Assembly: GCA_030147525.1 (NCBI GenBank)
Contig: JASBVF010000047.1
Coordinates: 62,001-126,000 of the forward strand
Direction: 5' to 3'
Length of the DNA stretch: 64,000 bases
DNA from: Bacteroidota bacterium
Lineage (GTDB): Bacteria > Bacteroidota > Bacteroidia > Chitinophagales > Saprospiraceae
In this document: one piece after another, positions 16,451 to 25,123 of the stretch
Position numbering within the stretch: position 1 is the first letter of the stretch
Layout: each line of letters opens with the position of its first letter
Made by a program: the position numbers and the translations under genes
Notes under the pieces: model-generated
What the model saw: only the letters and a program-made list of their open reading frames with translations
Told to the model about the DNA's origin: nothing
Database searches by the model: none

Positions 16451-19315
16451 TCAGAGCTTTTCTTTCAAATACCGCCCCGTCCAACTTCCCTCCACCTTCA
16501 CCAACTCTTCCGGCCTCCCCTGAAACACCAGGTTCCCGCCTTCCTTCCCGCCATCCGGCCCCAGGTCCACGATCCAGTCGGCGGATTTGATCACCTCCAT
16601 GTTGTGCTCCACGATGAGCACCGTGTGGCCGTTTTCCACCAGCGCATTCAGGGCGTCGAGCAGCTTGCGGATGTCGTGAAAATGCAGGCCTGTTGTGGGT
16701 TCGTCGAAGATGAACAGCAGCGGATTTTTGCTGCTGCCACCGATGAGGAAGCTGGCAAGTTTCACCCGCTGTGCCTCGCCGCCGGAGAGGGTGCTGCTGC
16801 TCTGACCGAGTTTCACGTAACCCAGCCCCACGTCGAACAGCGGCTGTATTTTGTTGACGACGTCTTTTTGATCGGCAAAAAACTCCAGGGCCTCCTCCAC
16901 GCTCAGTTCCAGTATTTCGTAGATGTCCTTGCCCTTGTACTGCACGTCGAGCATTTCCGGTTTGAAACGCTTGCCGTGGCAGTCCTCGCACTCCAGGCGC
17001 ACGTCGGCGAGGAACTGCATTTCGATGATCTGCTCGCCCTCGCCCTTGCAGGTGTCGCAGCGGCCGCCGTCCACGTTGAAGCTGAAATGGCCGGGCTTGT
17101 AACCCCGGATGCGGCTCAGTTGCTGACTGGCCATCAGGTTGCGGATGCTGTCGTAGGCTTTGACGTAAGTCACTGGGTTTGAACGGCTTGAGCGCCCGAT
17201 GGGGCTTTGGTTGACCATCTCGACCTGGGTGAGCGCCTTGAGGTCGCCGGTGAGGTCTTTGTGGAGGCCAGGTGCTTTGGAGGTCGGTTCTTCGAAGTGT
17301 TTTTTCAGGGCAGGGTAGAGGATGTCTTTCACCAAAGTCGTCTTGCCGCTGCCGCTTACGCCGGTGACGACGCTGAAACAATTGAGCGGAATTTTGATGT
17401 CGATGTTCTTCAGATTGTGCTGGCGGCAGCCTTTCAGTTCGATCCATTTCACGGCCTTGCGGCGCACCTTCGGTACGGGAATGCTCATGCGGCCCGTCAT
17501 GTATTTGGTGGTCAAACTCTCCGTCGCTTCGTCGATAATCCGTTCGTAAGGCCCTGCAAAAACGACCTCCCCGCCATGAATACCCGCCGCCGGACCGATG
17601 TCCACGAGGTAGTCAGCATTTTTGATCACGTCCTCTTCATGCTCCACCACGACGACGGTGTTGCCCAAATCCCGCAGGTTTTTCAACACCTCTACCAGCC
17701 GCCCGGTGTCCCGTGGGTGCAGCCCAACACTCGGTTCGTCGAGGATATACATCGAAGCCGTCAGGTTGCTGCCGAGGGTGCGGGTAAGGTTGATGCGCTG
17801 CGTTTCACCACCGCTCAGGGTGGATGACAAACGATTGAGGGTCAAATATTTAAGCCCGACGCCCACCATGAACTTTAACCGGTTTTTCGCTTCCAGCAAC
17901 AGGCGGCTGGCGATTTTTTGCTCCGTGTCTGAGAGTTCTATTTTTTCAAAAAACTCCAGCAACTCGCCCACCGGCATTTCGATCAAATCGGTGATGGACA
18001 TGCCGCCCACTTTCACGTAAGTTGCCTCGGGGCGCAGTCTGCCGCCGCCGCAATCCGGGCAGATCGTTCTGCCCCGGTAGCGGGCGAGCATCACCCGGTT
18101 CTGGATTTTATAGAGCTTCTCTTCAAGTTCTTTGAAAAAAGCGTTGATGCCGTAAAAATGCTGGTTGCCTGTCCAGAGCAGGCGTTTTTGTTCTTTGGTC
18201 AAATCCTGGTACGGCCGGTGTACGGGGAAATCGAATTTGTGCGCCACTTTCAAAAACTCGTTCAGCCACTCGCCGTACTTCTCGCCCGACCAGGCGGCGA
18301 TGGCGCCTTCGTACACGCTTTTGCTCGTGTCCGGAATGACTTTGTCTTCTGAAATGCCCATCACCCGGCTAAAACCCTCGCAGGTCGGGCAGGCGCCGTA
18401 GGGGTTGTTGAAGTTGAAAAGCTGGGGGTTGGGTTCGAGGAACTCCATGCCGTCCAGCTCGAATCTCGTATTGAAATGGTGAATGTTTGATGGTGAATGG
18501 TCAATGAGTTCTACGATCGCTTCGCCCTCGCTTTCGTAGAGCGCCGTTTGCACGGAGTCGGCGATGCGTTTGCGGTTTTCCTCGTCCTCGTGTTTCACCA
18601 CAAAGCGGTCGATGAGGATGCGGAGGTCTTCGCCGTTGTACTCGTTGAGGGTTTTGGAGAGGTCGAAGCCGTTGCCTTCGAGCAGGTCCTGGATCTGGTG
18701 CATTTCACCGTCCCAACTGAGGCGGGTGTAGCCTTTTTGCAACAACAAATTCAACTCCTGCTCCAGCGTGCGGTCCTGGTATTTCACCGGAAGTGGGATA
18801 AAAAGTTGCACTTTCGTTCCCTCTTCCTGTTTTTGAATAAAATCCACCACTTCAGTGACGTAATGCCGTTTCACCTCCTGCCCGCTGATGGGCGAGTAGG
18901 TGCGCCCGACCCGTGCGTAGAGCAGGCGCAGGTAGTCATAAATTTCCGTGAGCGTGCCGACGGTGGAGCGGGCGTTGCTGGTACTCACCTTCTGCTCGAT
19001 AGCGATGGCCGGGCAGATGCCTTTGATGTAATCCACGTCCGGTTTTTTCATCCGGCCCAGGAACTGGCGGGCGTAGCTGCTCAGGCTCTCCACGTAGCGG
19101 CGCTGCCCCTCGGCGTAGAGCGTGTCCATCGTGATAGACGACTTGCCCGACCCGGAGACGCCGGTGACGACGACGAGGCGGTTTTTCGGGATTTCCAGGT
19201 CAACGTTTTTCAGGTTGTTGGCCCGTGCGCCTTTGATGAAAATGGTGTTTTTGATGGTGGACGGTTGAGGGTTGGTGACAGACGGACTGGCAACTGTTTC
19301 GGTAGTGCTTGACAT
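16451..19315 (-). CDS. uvrA: Excinuclease ABC subunit A
   Basis: Damage-recognition ATPase of nucleotide excision repair, about 954 residues from the ATG at 19315; an ATG 13 codons upstream (19354) is an alternative. Two ABC modules are visible: Walker A GVSGSGKSS and GVSGSGKTT, signature LSGGETQRI and LSGGEAQRV, both with downstream DEP. CPDCGGGRL and the second-module CDTCKGEG/CEDCHGK cysteines are present. In the first zinc finger only the second pair (ACPTCEGF) is seen; where many UvrA proteins have the first CxxC, this one reads FELDGM. This may be a lineage trait. The N-terminus carries a poorly conserved Ser/Thr-rich extension. Confidence 0.95.
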   Translation of the reverse strand: MSSTTETVASPSVTNPQPSTIKNTIFIKGARANNLKNVDLEIPKNRLVVVTGVSGSGKSSITMDTLYAEGQRRYVESLSSYARQFLGRMKKPDVDYIKGICPAIAIEQKVSTSNARSTVGTLTEIYDYLRLLYARVGRTYSPISGQEVKRHYVTEVVDFIQKQEEGTKVQLFIPLPVKYQDRTLEQELNLLLQKGYTRLSWDGEMHQIQDLLEGNGFDLSKTLNEYNGEDLRILIDRFVVKHEDEENRKRIADSVQTALYESEGEAIVELIDHSPSNIHHFNTRFELDGMEFLEPNPQLFNFNNPYGACPTCEGFSRVMGISEDKVIPDTSKSVYEGAIAAWSGEKYGEWLNEFLKVAHKFDFPVHRPYQDLTKEQKRLLWTGNQHFYGINAFFKELEEKLYKIQNRVMLARYRGRTICPDCGGGRLRPEATYVKVGGMSITDLIEMPVGELLEFFEKIELSDTEQKIASRLLLEAKNRLKFMVGVGLKYLTLNRLSSTLSGGETQRINLTRTLGSNLTASMYILDEPSVGLHPRDTGRLVEVLKNLRDLGNTVVVVEHEEDVIKNADYLVDIGPAAGIHGGEVVFAGPYERIIDEATESLTTKYMTGRMSIPVPKVRRKAVKWIELKGCRQHNLKNIDIKIPLNCFSVVTGVSGSGKTTLVKDILYPALKKHFEEPTSKAPGLHKDLTGDLKALTQVEMVNQSPIGRSSRSNPVTYVKAYDSIRNLMASQQLSRIRGYKPGHFSFNVDGGRCDTCKGEGEQIIEMQFLADVRLECEDCHGKRFKPEMLDVQYKGKDIYEILELSVEEALEFFADQKDVVNKIQPLFDVGLGYVKLGQSSSTLSGGEAQRVKLASFLIGGSSKNPLLFIFDEPTTGLHFHDIRKLLDALNALVENGHTVLIVEHNMEVIKSADWIVDLGPDGGKEGGNLVFQGRPEELVKVEGSWTGRYLKEKL

Positions 19316-19451
19316 GTTAGATTTACTGTTTTGCGGCGGGTAGAACGGCGCCATTGGCCTACTTGCCTACAGGCATACTCGCCTACTTAAATACGTTCGG
19401 GTGCTGGGTAGAGAACAAGAATGCGAAGGTAGGGTTTTTCAACAAATACAG

Positions 19452-20936
19452 TTATTTGGAACTGTTGTCTGTTGCTGTGGTAGGTATTCTTTTGAACAGG
19501 CTGCCATGCTTAAATTCTTTCACTTCCTGATAGGCCGGCCAAACCTTATTTTTTAGATTTTTCGGTGCATAAAAATAGTCGTAACCATTGTCGGCATCCA
19601 TATTGCTGAACTCCAGTTTTATAAGGTCTTTATAATTAGTATCAGCATAGTAACCCATGGTGAAATATTGCCATTGTTCTGCTCCAAGTGTGTAAATCTC
19701 CTTTTTCCGGTCATTGGAAATGTCCTCTTCCAAATAAGTGAAAACCCGTTTGGCGTCCCCGTTCTGATACCATTCCATGGTGTTTTCAACATTCCAGCTT
19801 ATGAAACAATGCCAGGCACAAAATGAGATTGCCAATCCTGTAAAAACCTGTACTTGTCTGTATCGCAAGGTCAAAGTTTCCATCGCGAAAACCAGGCAAA
19901 GCAGAAAAGGAAAAGTGAACAACAATGCGGTACGATGATGAGGGTAAGCGACATCAAAAAACCAATGAAGAGGCAGGACAATCATCACAATTCCCACGCC
20001 TTGAAACAAAGCCATATTATAGATTGCACGTGTCTCCCGGCGTTTCGGTAGAAGCAGGACTATCAGTTGAAGGGCAATCCAAAGCAGGAGTAAAATGACA
20101 GTAATTGCTTCGGTTTTACTCCAGGTTTTATTGAAGGAGCGGAACCGGAACAGGTGATGGTTGAAGTGCTGATAATAATCAACAGATGCGACCAGGGAGT
20201 CCTGAAAAAATGAACCGGTCCCCCAAACCAATGTACCGGCTTTCAAGGCTGTCAACATGGGTGGTAAAACAACTACTGCAATGACCAGTGAGCTGCCGGC
20301 CAGTAGGGCTAAATGTTTTTTTAAAATCTTATCCGGCCTGTTTTGGTAAAGCAAATACAGGAATATCAATCCGAAAAGCGGCAGGAAATAAAAGGCTGAA
20401 AAATTGGCCCATATTGCCAGAAAAAGACAGAACATCGTATACCCAAGGTTGCGGAGGGAAGGCTCCCGGTGGTAATTTGACAAAAAATACATCGCAGCTG
20501 CCCACCCGGCCATACTCAGTGCATATCCCCTCGCAATGGAGAAAAAATCCAGCAAATAGGGGTTCAGAAAGATAATACCCAGGTAAGCCGCTGTTCGCCA
20601 GGAAGAAGCTGTGAACCCGGAAATGATTTTGTACAAAAAGTAATAGCAAACCACAAAGGCCAGCAGGATGTGCAACCGGAATGCCCAGTCATGTTCGCCG
20701 AAAATTCCGAGTGATAATTTTACCAGCAACGTGTTCAGAATATGGTTATTGGGTGCCCAGAAAATATCCGGATTGCCGTTCGTCAGGATGGTCGGAATGT
20801 CCCTGTGGACATGCTCCCGCCAGGTCAGGTATTCGTCGTCGGAAATGGGGGTAATAAAGACACGAAGAATAAGATAGATCAGAATGACCACTCCCGGCAG
20901 GAAAGGTAAAATGTATTTTTTGGCGGATATTTTCAT
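19452..20936 (-). CDS. GT39/ArnT-like multi-pass membrane glycosyltransferase
   Basis: About 494 residues from the ATG at 20936 (MKISAKKY). The first loop carries TPISDDEYLTW, the acidic motif of GT-C enzymes that use polyprenyl-phosphate sugars, followed by roughly ten transmembrane segments and a soluble C-terminal region. The acceptor is unknown. Transcribed alone, 97 bases upstream of the uvrA region on the same strand. Confidence 0.7.
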   Translation of the reverse strand: MKISAKKYILPFLPGVVILIYLILRVFITPISDDEYLTWREHVHRDIPTILTNGNPDIFWAPNNHILNTLLVKLSLGIFGEHDWAFRLHILLAFVVCYYFLYKIISGFTASSWRTAAYLGIIFLNPYLLDFFSIARGYALSMAGWAAAMYFLSNYHREPSLRNLGYTMFCLFLAIWANFSAFYFLPLFGLIFLYLLYQNRPDKILKKHLALLAGSSLVIAVVVLPPMLTALKAGTLVWGTGSFFQDSLVASVDYYQHFNHHLFRFRSFNKTWSKTEAITVILLLLWIALQLIVLLLPKRRETRAIYNMALFQGVGIVMIVLPLHWFFDVAYPHHRTALLFTFPFLLCLVFAMETLTLRYRQVQVFTGLAISFCAWHCFISWNVENTMEWYQNGDAKRVFTYLEEDISNDRKKEIYTLGAEQWQYFTMGYYADTNYKDLIKLEFSNMDADNGYDYFYAPKNLKNKVWPAYQEVKEFKHGSLFKRIPTTATDNSSK

Positions 20937-21019
20937 ATTCAGGCACGTGCTTGCGAATGCTGGCAAAAGACTGACGAAAATAGCGGTTTTCTCCGAATCA
21001 GTTTATCCTGGCATCCTGC

Positions 21020-21063
21020 AAAAAAGCGAGGGCACGCCACTTTCAATGACATACCCTCGCTTT
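21020..21063 (-). terminator. Rho-independent terminator downstream of the Uma2 gene
   Basis: Arms 21023-21032 and 21054-21063 are exact ten-base complements (GCGAGGG core). On the minus strand the stem is followed by a run of T. It ends transcription of the Uma2-type gene at 21126. Confidence 0.75.
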
Positions 21064-21125
21064 CTTCTTGTATTTTTTTAACTCAAACGCTACATGATTA
21101 TTAGCCTCTTTCAGCGTCAAAAATT

Positions 21126-21707
21126 TTACGCAAACAACTCCTCCGCCGTCACCTCAAAATCCGGCACCGCAGGCGCTCCGCTGCACACGGTTTTGCCACG
21201 GCAAATGGTCACGTCCTCCACGGAGGTGTAAACGTACACCTGCTTCGAAGCCGGGTAAATGTGCCAAACCACCTGCACGCCTGCCCGGAAGTATTCCTCC
21301 AGTTTTTCGTTGATCTTGTCGGCCTTGTCGTTTTCGGAGATAATCTCGGCGAGCCAAGGGGCGATTTGGTTTTCTTTTCCCAGTTTTTCGATTTGGTCAC
21401 CAGTGAAAAACAGGATATCCGGCCGCCGAAGTTGATTTTTGGAAGTCCACATGTCGGTTTCGGAAATGAGGCCGCCGCCTTTTTTTGAGGCTGCTGTTTT
21501 TGCGAAAAATTTATTCAGCAAAAAGAAGATACGTGATTGTTCCTGGTTCATAGATTTGGTTTTCTCAACGATGCCGTCGTTCCATTCGTACTTGTAGCCG
21601 TCCTCCATGTCGGAGTACTCACGCAGGAACTCCTCCCGGGAAATGCGGCGGGGTTTCCGGGCGGTCGGATTTGGTTTCTTTTCGGCTGTAGCGGCTGTAC
21701 TTGACAT
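21126..21707 (-). CDS. Uma2-family (DUF820) endonuclease-like protein
   Basis: 193 residues with the PD-(D/E)xK-type core of the Uma2 family: EWNDGIVEK, then RRPDILFF, then WLAEIISEND, then a helix EKLEEYFRAGVQVVWHI and strand KQVYVYTS. The function of this abundant family is not established. The N-terminus has a basic, Ala/Pro-rich stretch. It stands alone between the SpeE-like gene and a terminator. Confidence 0.8.
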   Translation of the reverse strand: MSSTAATAEKKPNPTARKPRRISREEFLREYSDMEDGYKYEWNDGIVEKTKSMNQEQSRIFFLLNKFFAKTAASKKGGGLISETDMWTSKNQLRRPDILFFTGDQIEKLGKENQIAPWLAEIISENDKADKINEKLEEYFRAGVQVVWHIYPASKQVYVYTSVEDVTICRGKTVCSGAPAVPDFEVTAEELFA

Positions 21708-21755
21708 CTCTTTTAGTTTTTTACAAAAATAGGTTTTTTCAGAAAAGAAAACGTT

Positions 21756-24170
21756 TCAAAATCTCGCCAACCGCACCGCACCCGCCGTCACCGCATACCC
21801 TGCCGCTGCCAGCAGCAGCGCCCACGAAAAGCCCATCTCCACCGCTACGATCGTCGCCAGGGCCGTGCTGATGACCGAGAAAAAACCGTTCACGGCCCAG
21901 GCCCAGGGCGTGGCTTTCTGCTGGTGCTTTGCCACCATCGAGAGGCCTGCCGGGAAGGGGATGCCCATCAAAAATCCCAGCGGGAAAATCAGCCCGGCCA
22001 GCAGCAGGATTTTCACCGCCATCGGCAAGCCGATCGTTGCCTGAAGTATGGGCGAGAGGGCGAAGGCGAACACCACGACCAAACCCGCAATCAGCAGCGG
22101 TACGGTCATGAGTTTTTTGGGTTGAAACGACAGCCGTTCGGAGAAGTAGCTGCCCGCCCCGGAGGACACCAGCAGGCCCGTGATGACCGCCGCTGTTGCA
22201 TGGATCGGGTTGCCGAAAAACAGGATGAACTGCTGGATGAACACCATTTCCAGGAACATATAGCCCAACCCGATGCCGCCAAAATACAGCACCACCCACC
22301 ACCGGCCGCCATTGCGGAAGCCGATTTTAAACAAAGGCAAAATGATCAAAACCAGCGCCACCACTGCGATCTGCACCAGCGTGAAAACCACCACGAGATA
22401 GCCCAGTTCGAGGAAAGGCACCGACTGCGAACCGGTCCACTCGGCCAGTTGCGGCAGGTTTTTCCAGCGGAGAAACTGCGAAAAAAACGGCCGCTGATCC
22501 GTCGCCGGGCGGATGTTGAAGGCGTAGCTGCGGTAGAGGCTGTCCCGGTCCGGACTGAGCAGGGCGTCGATGTTTTTGAAAAAAAGCGAATCCTGAAACT
22601 GGTTAAACTGCTGCCGTTCAGCAGGTTGCAGGCCCGGCAAAATAGCGGGATCGAACGACATCTCCTCGCAAAACTTCCGGATGCGCTCCACCTCCTCAGC
22701 CGTGAGCGGCGATTTTTTCACCACAAAAGTGATCGTACCCCAACTGCGCACGGCAGCGATGTGGGCCGTCAGGTCGCCCGTCGTTTTTTGTTCCAAAACC
22801 TCCGCCAGCGTGGCTAGCAGCTTCAGCGGATTGCGCACCGGATAATCCATCCAGCAGGTGACGGCGAGCAGGCCATCGGGAGCCAGGTGGTTCCACATGC
22901 CGGTGAAGGCCTCCCTCGTCATGGCGAACTGCTCCCGGATGGCATTCACCCCCGAACTGCCGCCGAACGAGCCCACACCCGGCAGCACGATCAGGTCGTA
23001 GCGCCTGGGGTCTTCCATCAGCCAGGTGCGGGGTTCCAGGCAGTGTACTTCGAGGCTGGGGTGGTGAAACAGCGAGTCGTTTTCAGCGGCCAGTTCGTCG
23101 CTGAGCAGGGAGACGAGCACGGCGTTCGGTTCCACGGCCACCACCTTCCCGGCGTTCCGGGCGAGGGCGTGGGCGACCGCTTCGCCGGTGCCTGCGCCGG
23201 GGATCAGCACTGAAGCCGGTTGCCGGATGACGTAGGGCAGGGCGGCGGTCGAGTAGTTGAGTTCCATCGGTTCGCCATCACGAGGTTTGGGCACGATGGG
23301 GCCATCCCAGTTGCCGTTGTTAAAAATTACCGGACGCATGGGCACCGGCCCGGTGTAGTTGAGGCTTAGACCCGGCGCATGGCGCAGCACGGGCGAACGG
23401 ACCGCCTGCATCAGGCCGTAGGGGCTGCTTTTTTCGGTGAAAATTTCGGCGTCGGGGAGCAGGAGGGTTTTGCTGAGGTCTTTGAATTCAGAGGGGTGCA
23501 GGCGGGGCGGCGAGAACATAGCCACGGCGATGGCCACGGCGCTCAGGCTGGCCAGCAGGGGCAGTTTCCAGTTTTTTTTCGGTAAAATAACCAACCCGGC
23601 CAGCAGCGGCAGCACCGCCAGCAATGCCGGCATTTCATTCGGTAAAAACCAGCCCATCAGCACCAGCGCCAGTACGCCGCCGGTGCCCGAGCCGAGCAGG
23701 TTTGAAAAATAGATCTTCCCGATCTGCCCGGCGTACATCACGAACGTCAGCCCGATGGCCAGCGCCCCGGTGAAAAACGGCAGGAAAAACAGCAGGTACG
23801 TGACCAGCAGCCGCCAGCCGTGCGAGGCGTCGCTGAACAGCAAAAACAGGTCGAAGCGCACGGGTTCCAGTTGCGAAGCACCCACCGCCAGCGCCATGCC
23901 TGCGGCCGTGAGGAAGCAGAGGGCGGGTAAAACCTGCCGGTAGCGTGCTGTCAGCCAGTTTTGAAACAAACTCAGAAACGTGCCCGCCGCCCCAAATCCC
24001 AGCAGCGCCACCGAGATGACCATGTAAGCGAAATGGTACCATTGCACGATGGAAAATACCTGCATCAGCGCCAGTTGAAAAGCGATGATGGCGGCAGAGA
24101 GGAGGCCGATGGCGGTGAGGAGTGGGCCGCTTGCAGTGGGCTGTATTTGGTTTTTAATGCTCAATCGCAA
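21756..24170 (-). CDS. Membrane-embedded spermidine-synthase-like protein
   Basis: 804 residues. Residues about 15-215 hold six or seven transmembrane helices, about 330-530 a SpeE-like methyltransferase fold (SVLIPGAGTGEAVAHAL, VVAVEPNAVL), and about 590-804 a second membrane block. The position where true spermidine synthases have their catalytic Asp in DLIIVD reads DLIVLPGVGSFGG, so polyamine synthesis is unlikely. The order membrane-SpeE-membrane is seen in uncharacterised bacterial proteins. Substrate unknown. Confidence 0.7.
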   Translation of the reverse strand: MRLSIKNQIQPTASGPLLTAIGLLSAAIIAFQLALMQVFSIVQWYHFAYMVISVALLGFGAAGTFLSLFQNWLTARYRQVLPALCFLTAAGMALAVGASQLEPVRFDLFLLFSDASHGWRLLVTYLLFFLPFFTGALAIGLTFVMYAGQIGKIYFSNLLGSGTGGVLALVLMGWFLPNEMPALLAVLPLLAGLVILPKKNWKLPLLASLSAVAIAVAMFSPPRLHPSEFKDLSKTLLLPDAEIFTEKSSPYGLMQAVRSPVLRHAPGLSLNYTGPVPMRPVIFNNGNWDGPIVPKPRDGEPMELNYSTAALPYVIRQPASVLIPGAGTGEAVAHALARNAGKVVAVEPNAVLVSLLSDELAAENDSLFHHPSLEVHCLEPRTWLMEDPRRYDLIVLPGVGSFGGSSGVNAIREQFAMTREAFTGMWNHLAPDGLLAVTCWMDYPVRNPLKLLATLAEVLEQKTTGDLTAHIAAVRSWGTITFVVKKSPLTAEEVERIRKFCEEMSFDPAILPGLQPAERQQFNQFQDSLFFKNIDALLSPDRDSLYRSYAFNIRPATDQRPFFSQFLRWKNLPQLAEWTGSQSVPFLELGYLVVVFTLVQIAVVALVLIILPLFKIGFRNGGRWWVVLYFGGIGLGYMFLEMVFIQQFILFFGNPIHATAAVITGLLVSSGAGSYFSERLSFQPKKLMTVPLLIAGLVVVFAFALSPILQATIGLPMAVKILLLAGLIFPLGFLMGIPFPAGLSMVAKHQQKATPWAWAVNGFFSVISTALATIVAVEMGFSWALLLAAAGYAVTAGAVRLARF

Positions 24171-24196
24171 TTCATGTTTTATTCGGGTCTTCCCCC

Positions 24197-24284
24197 ATCA
24201 AAAATCAACAATCATGTAATCTGTAATCTTCAATCAAATGCGACGGATTTAAGATTGACGATTACATGATTGTTGATTTTTGAT
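24197..24284. repeat. 25-bp perfect inverted repeat directly after the pcm stop codon
   Basis: Arms 24197-24221 and 24260-24284 are exact reverse complements with a 38-base spacer; the right arm abuts the pcm stop (minus strand). Its words (ATGATTG, TTGATTTTTGAT) resemble those in the larger inverted repeat at 26547-26721, so the two are related. It may act as a 3'-end hairpin for pcm. Confidence 0.75.
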
Positions 24285-24980
24285 TTATTGCCTCGTAAAC
24301 GGCACAAATCTTACCGGGAACAAGCTCCTCGACCGGGCCTTCCCGTTCTTTTTTTCCACCAGCATCAGCGTCTGCACCATGAAGGGCGAACCGACGGGGA
24401 TGACCATCTTGCCGCCCTCGGCCAGTTGCTCGATGAGCGGCGGAGGGATGAACTCGGCAGCCGCCGTCACGACGATGGCGTCGAAGGGGCCGTGTTCGGG
24501 CCAGCCGTGGTAGCCGTCGGCGATTTTCACCTCGACGTTGCTGTAGCCGAGCGTTTTCAGGCGGGAGGTGGCCTGCCCGCCCAGTTCCTTAACGATCTCG
24601 ATGGTGTAAACCTTGTCCACAATTTCAGCCAAAACAGCGGCCTGATAGCCCGACCCGGTGCCGATCTCAAGGACTTTAAAATTTTCCTTTGGTTGGATCA
24701 CCTCGGTCATGTATGCCACAATGTAAGGCTGCGAAATCGTCTGCCCGTAACCGATGGGCAGCGGAGAGTCGTAGTAAGCACGGGATGCCTCGTTGGACGG
24801 CACGAACAGGTGCCGGGGCACCGTGCGCATGGCTTTCAGCGTGGCGGCATCGGTGACGCCACGGGCCTCGATCTGGGCGCTGACCATCTGGTTGCGCTCG
24901 TCCTGGCGGGGGTATTGTGCGTTTGAAATTTCACATTTCAACAAAAAAACAGCGATAAAAAGGATGATTCTGTAAAACAT
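24285..24980 (-). CDS. pcm: Protein-L-isoaspartate O-methyltransferase, exported form
   Basis: 231 residues from the ATG at 24980. PCMT repairs isoaspartyl residues using S-adenosylmethionine. The family signature is plain: AMRTVPRHLFVP, PLPIGYGQTISQPYIVAYM, then VLEIGTGSGYQAAVLAE (SAM site) and YTIEIVKEL. The N-terminus is a signal peptide (MFYRIILFIAVFLLKCEISNAQ), so the enzyme should act outside the cytoplasm, which is less usual. A longer start at 25055 would place the signal internally and is less likely. Divergent from tyrosine phenol-lyase. Confidence 0.85.
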   Translation of the reverse strand: MFYRIILFIAVFLLKCEISNAQYPRQDERNQMVSAQIEARGVTDAATLKAMRTVPRHLFVPSNEASRAYYDSPLPIGYGQTISQPYIVAYMTEVIQPKENFKVLEIGTGSGYQAAVLAEIVDKVYTIEIVKELGGQATSRLKTLGYSNVEVKIADGYHGWPEHGPFDAIVVTAAAEFIPPPLIEQLAEGGKMVIPVGSPFMVQTLMLVEKKNGKARSRSLFPVRFVPFTRQ

Positions 24981-25123
24981 GGCAAGTCCGGTTTTTAAAA
25001 AAATAACACATAAAAGGTACATCCAAATGCCAGCCCATGCAGTGATTTTTCTCATCCGTCGTCTGGCGTTTTGAGCCTCACTTTTGACCGATTTTTTTTA
25101 AAACTAAATAAAACCAGCAACAC

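Noticed and set aside
21756-24170. Annotation as a true spermidine synthase
   Set aside because: The catalytic Asp motif is missing and large membrane domains flank the core.
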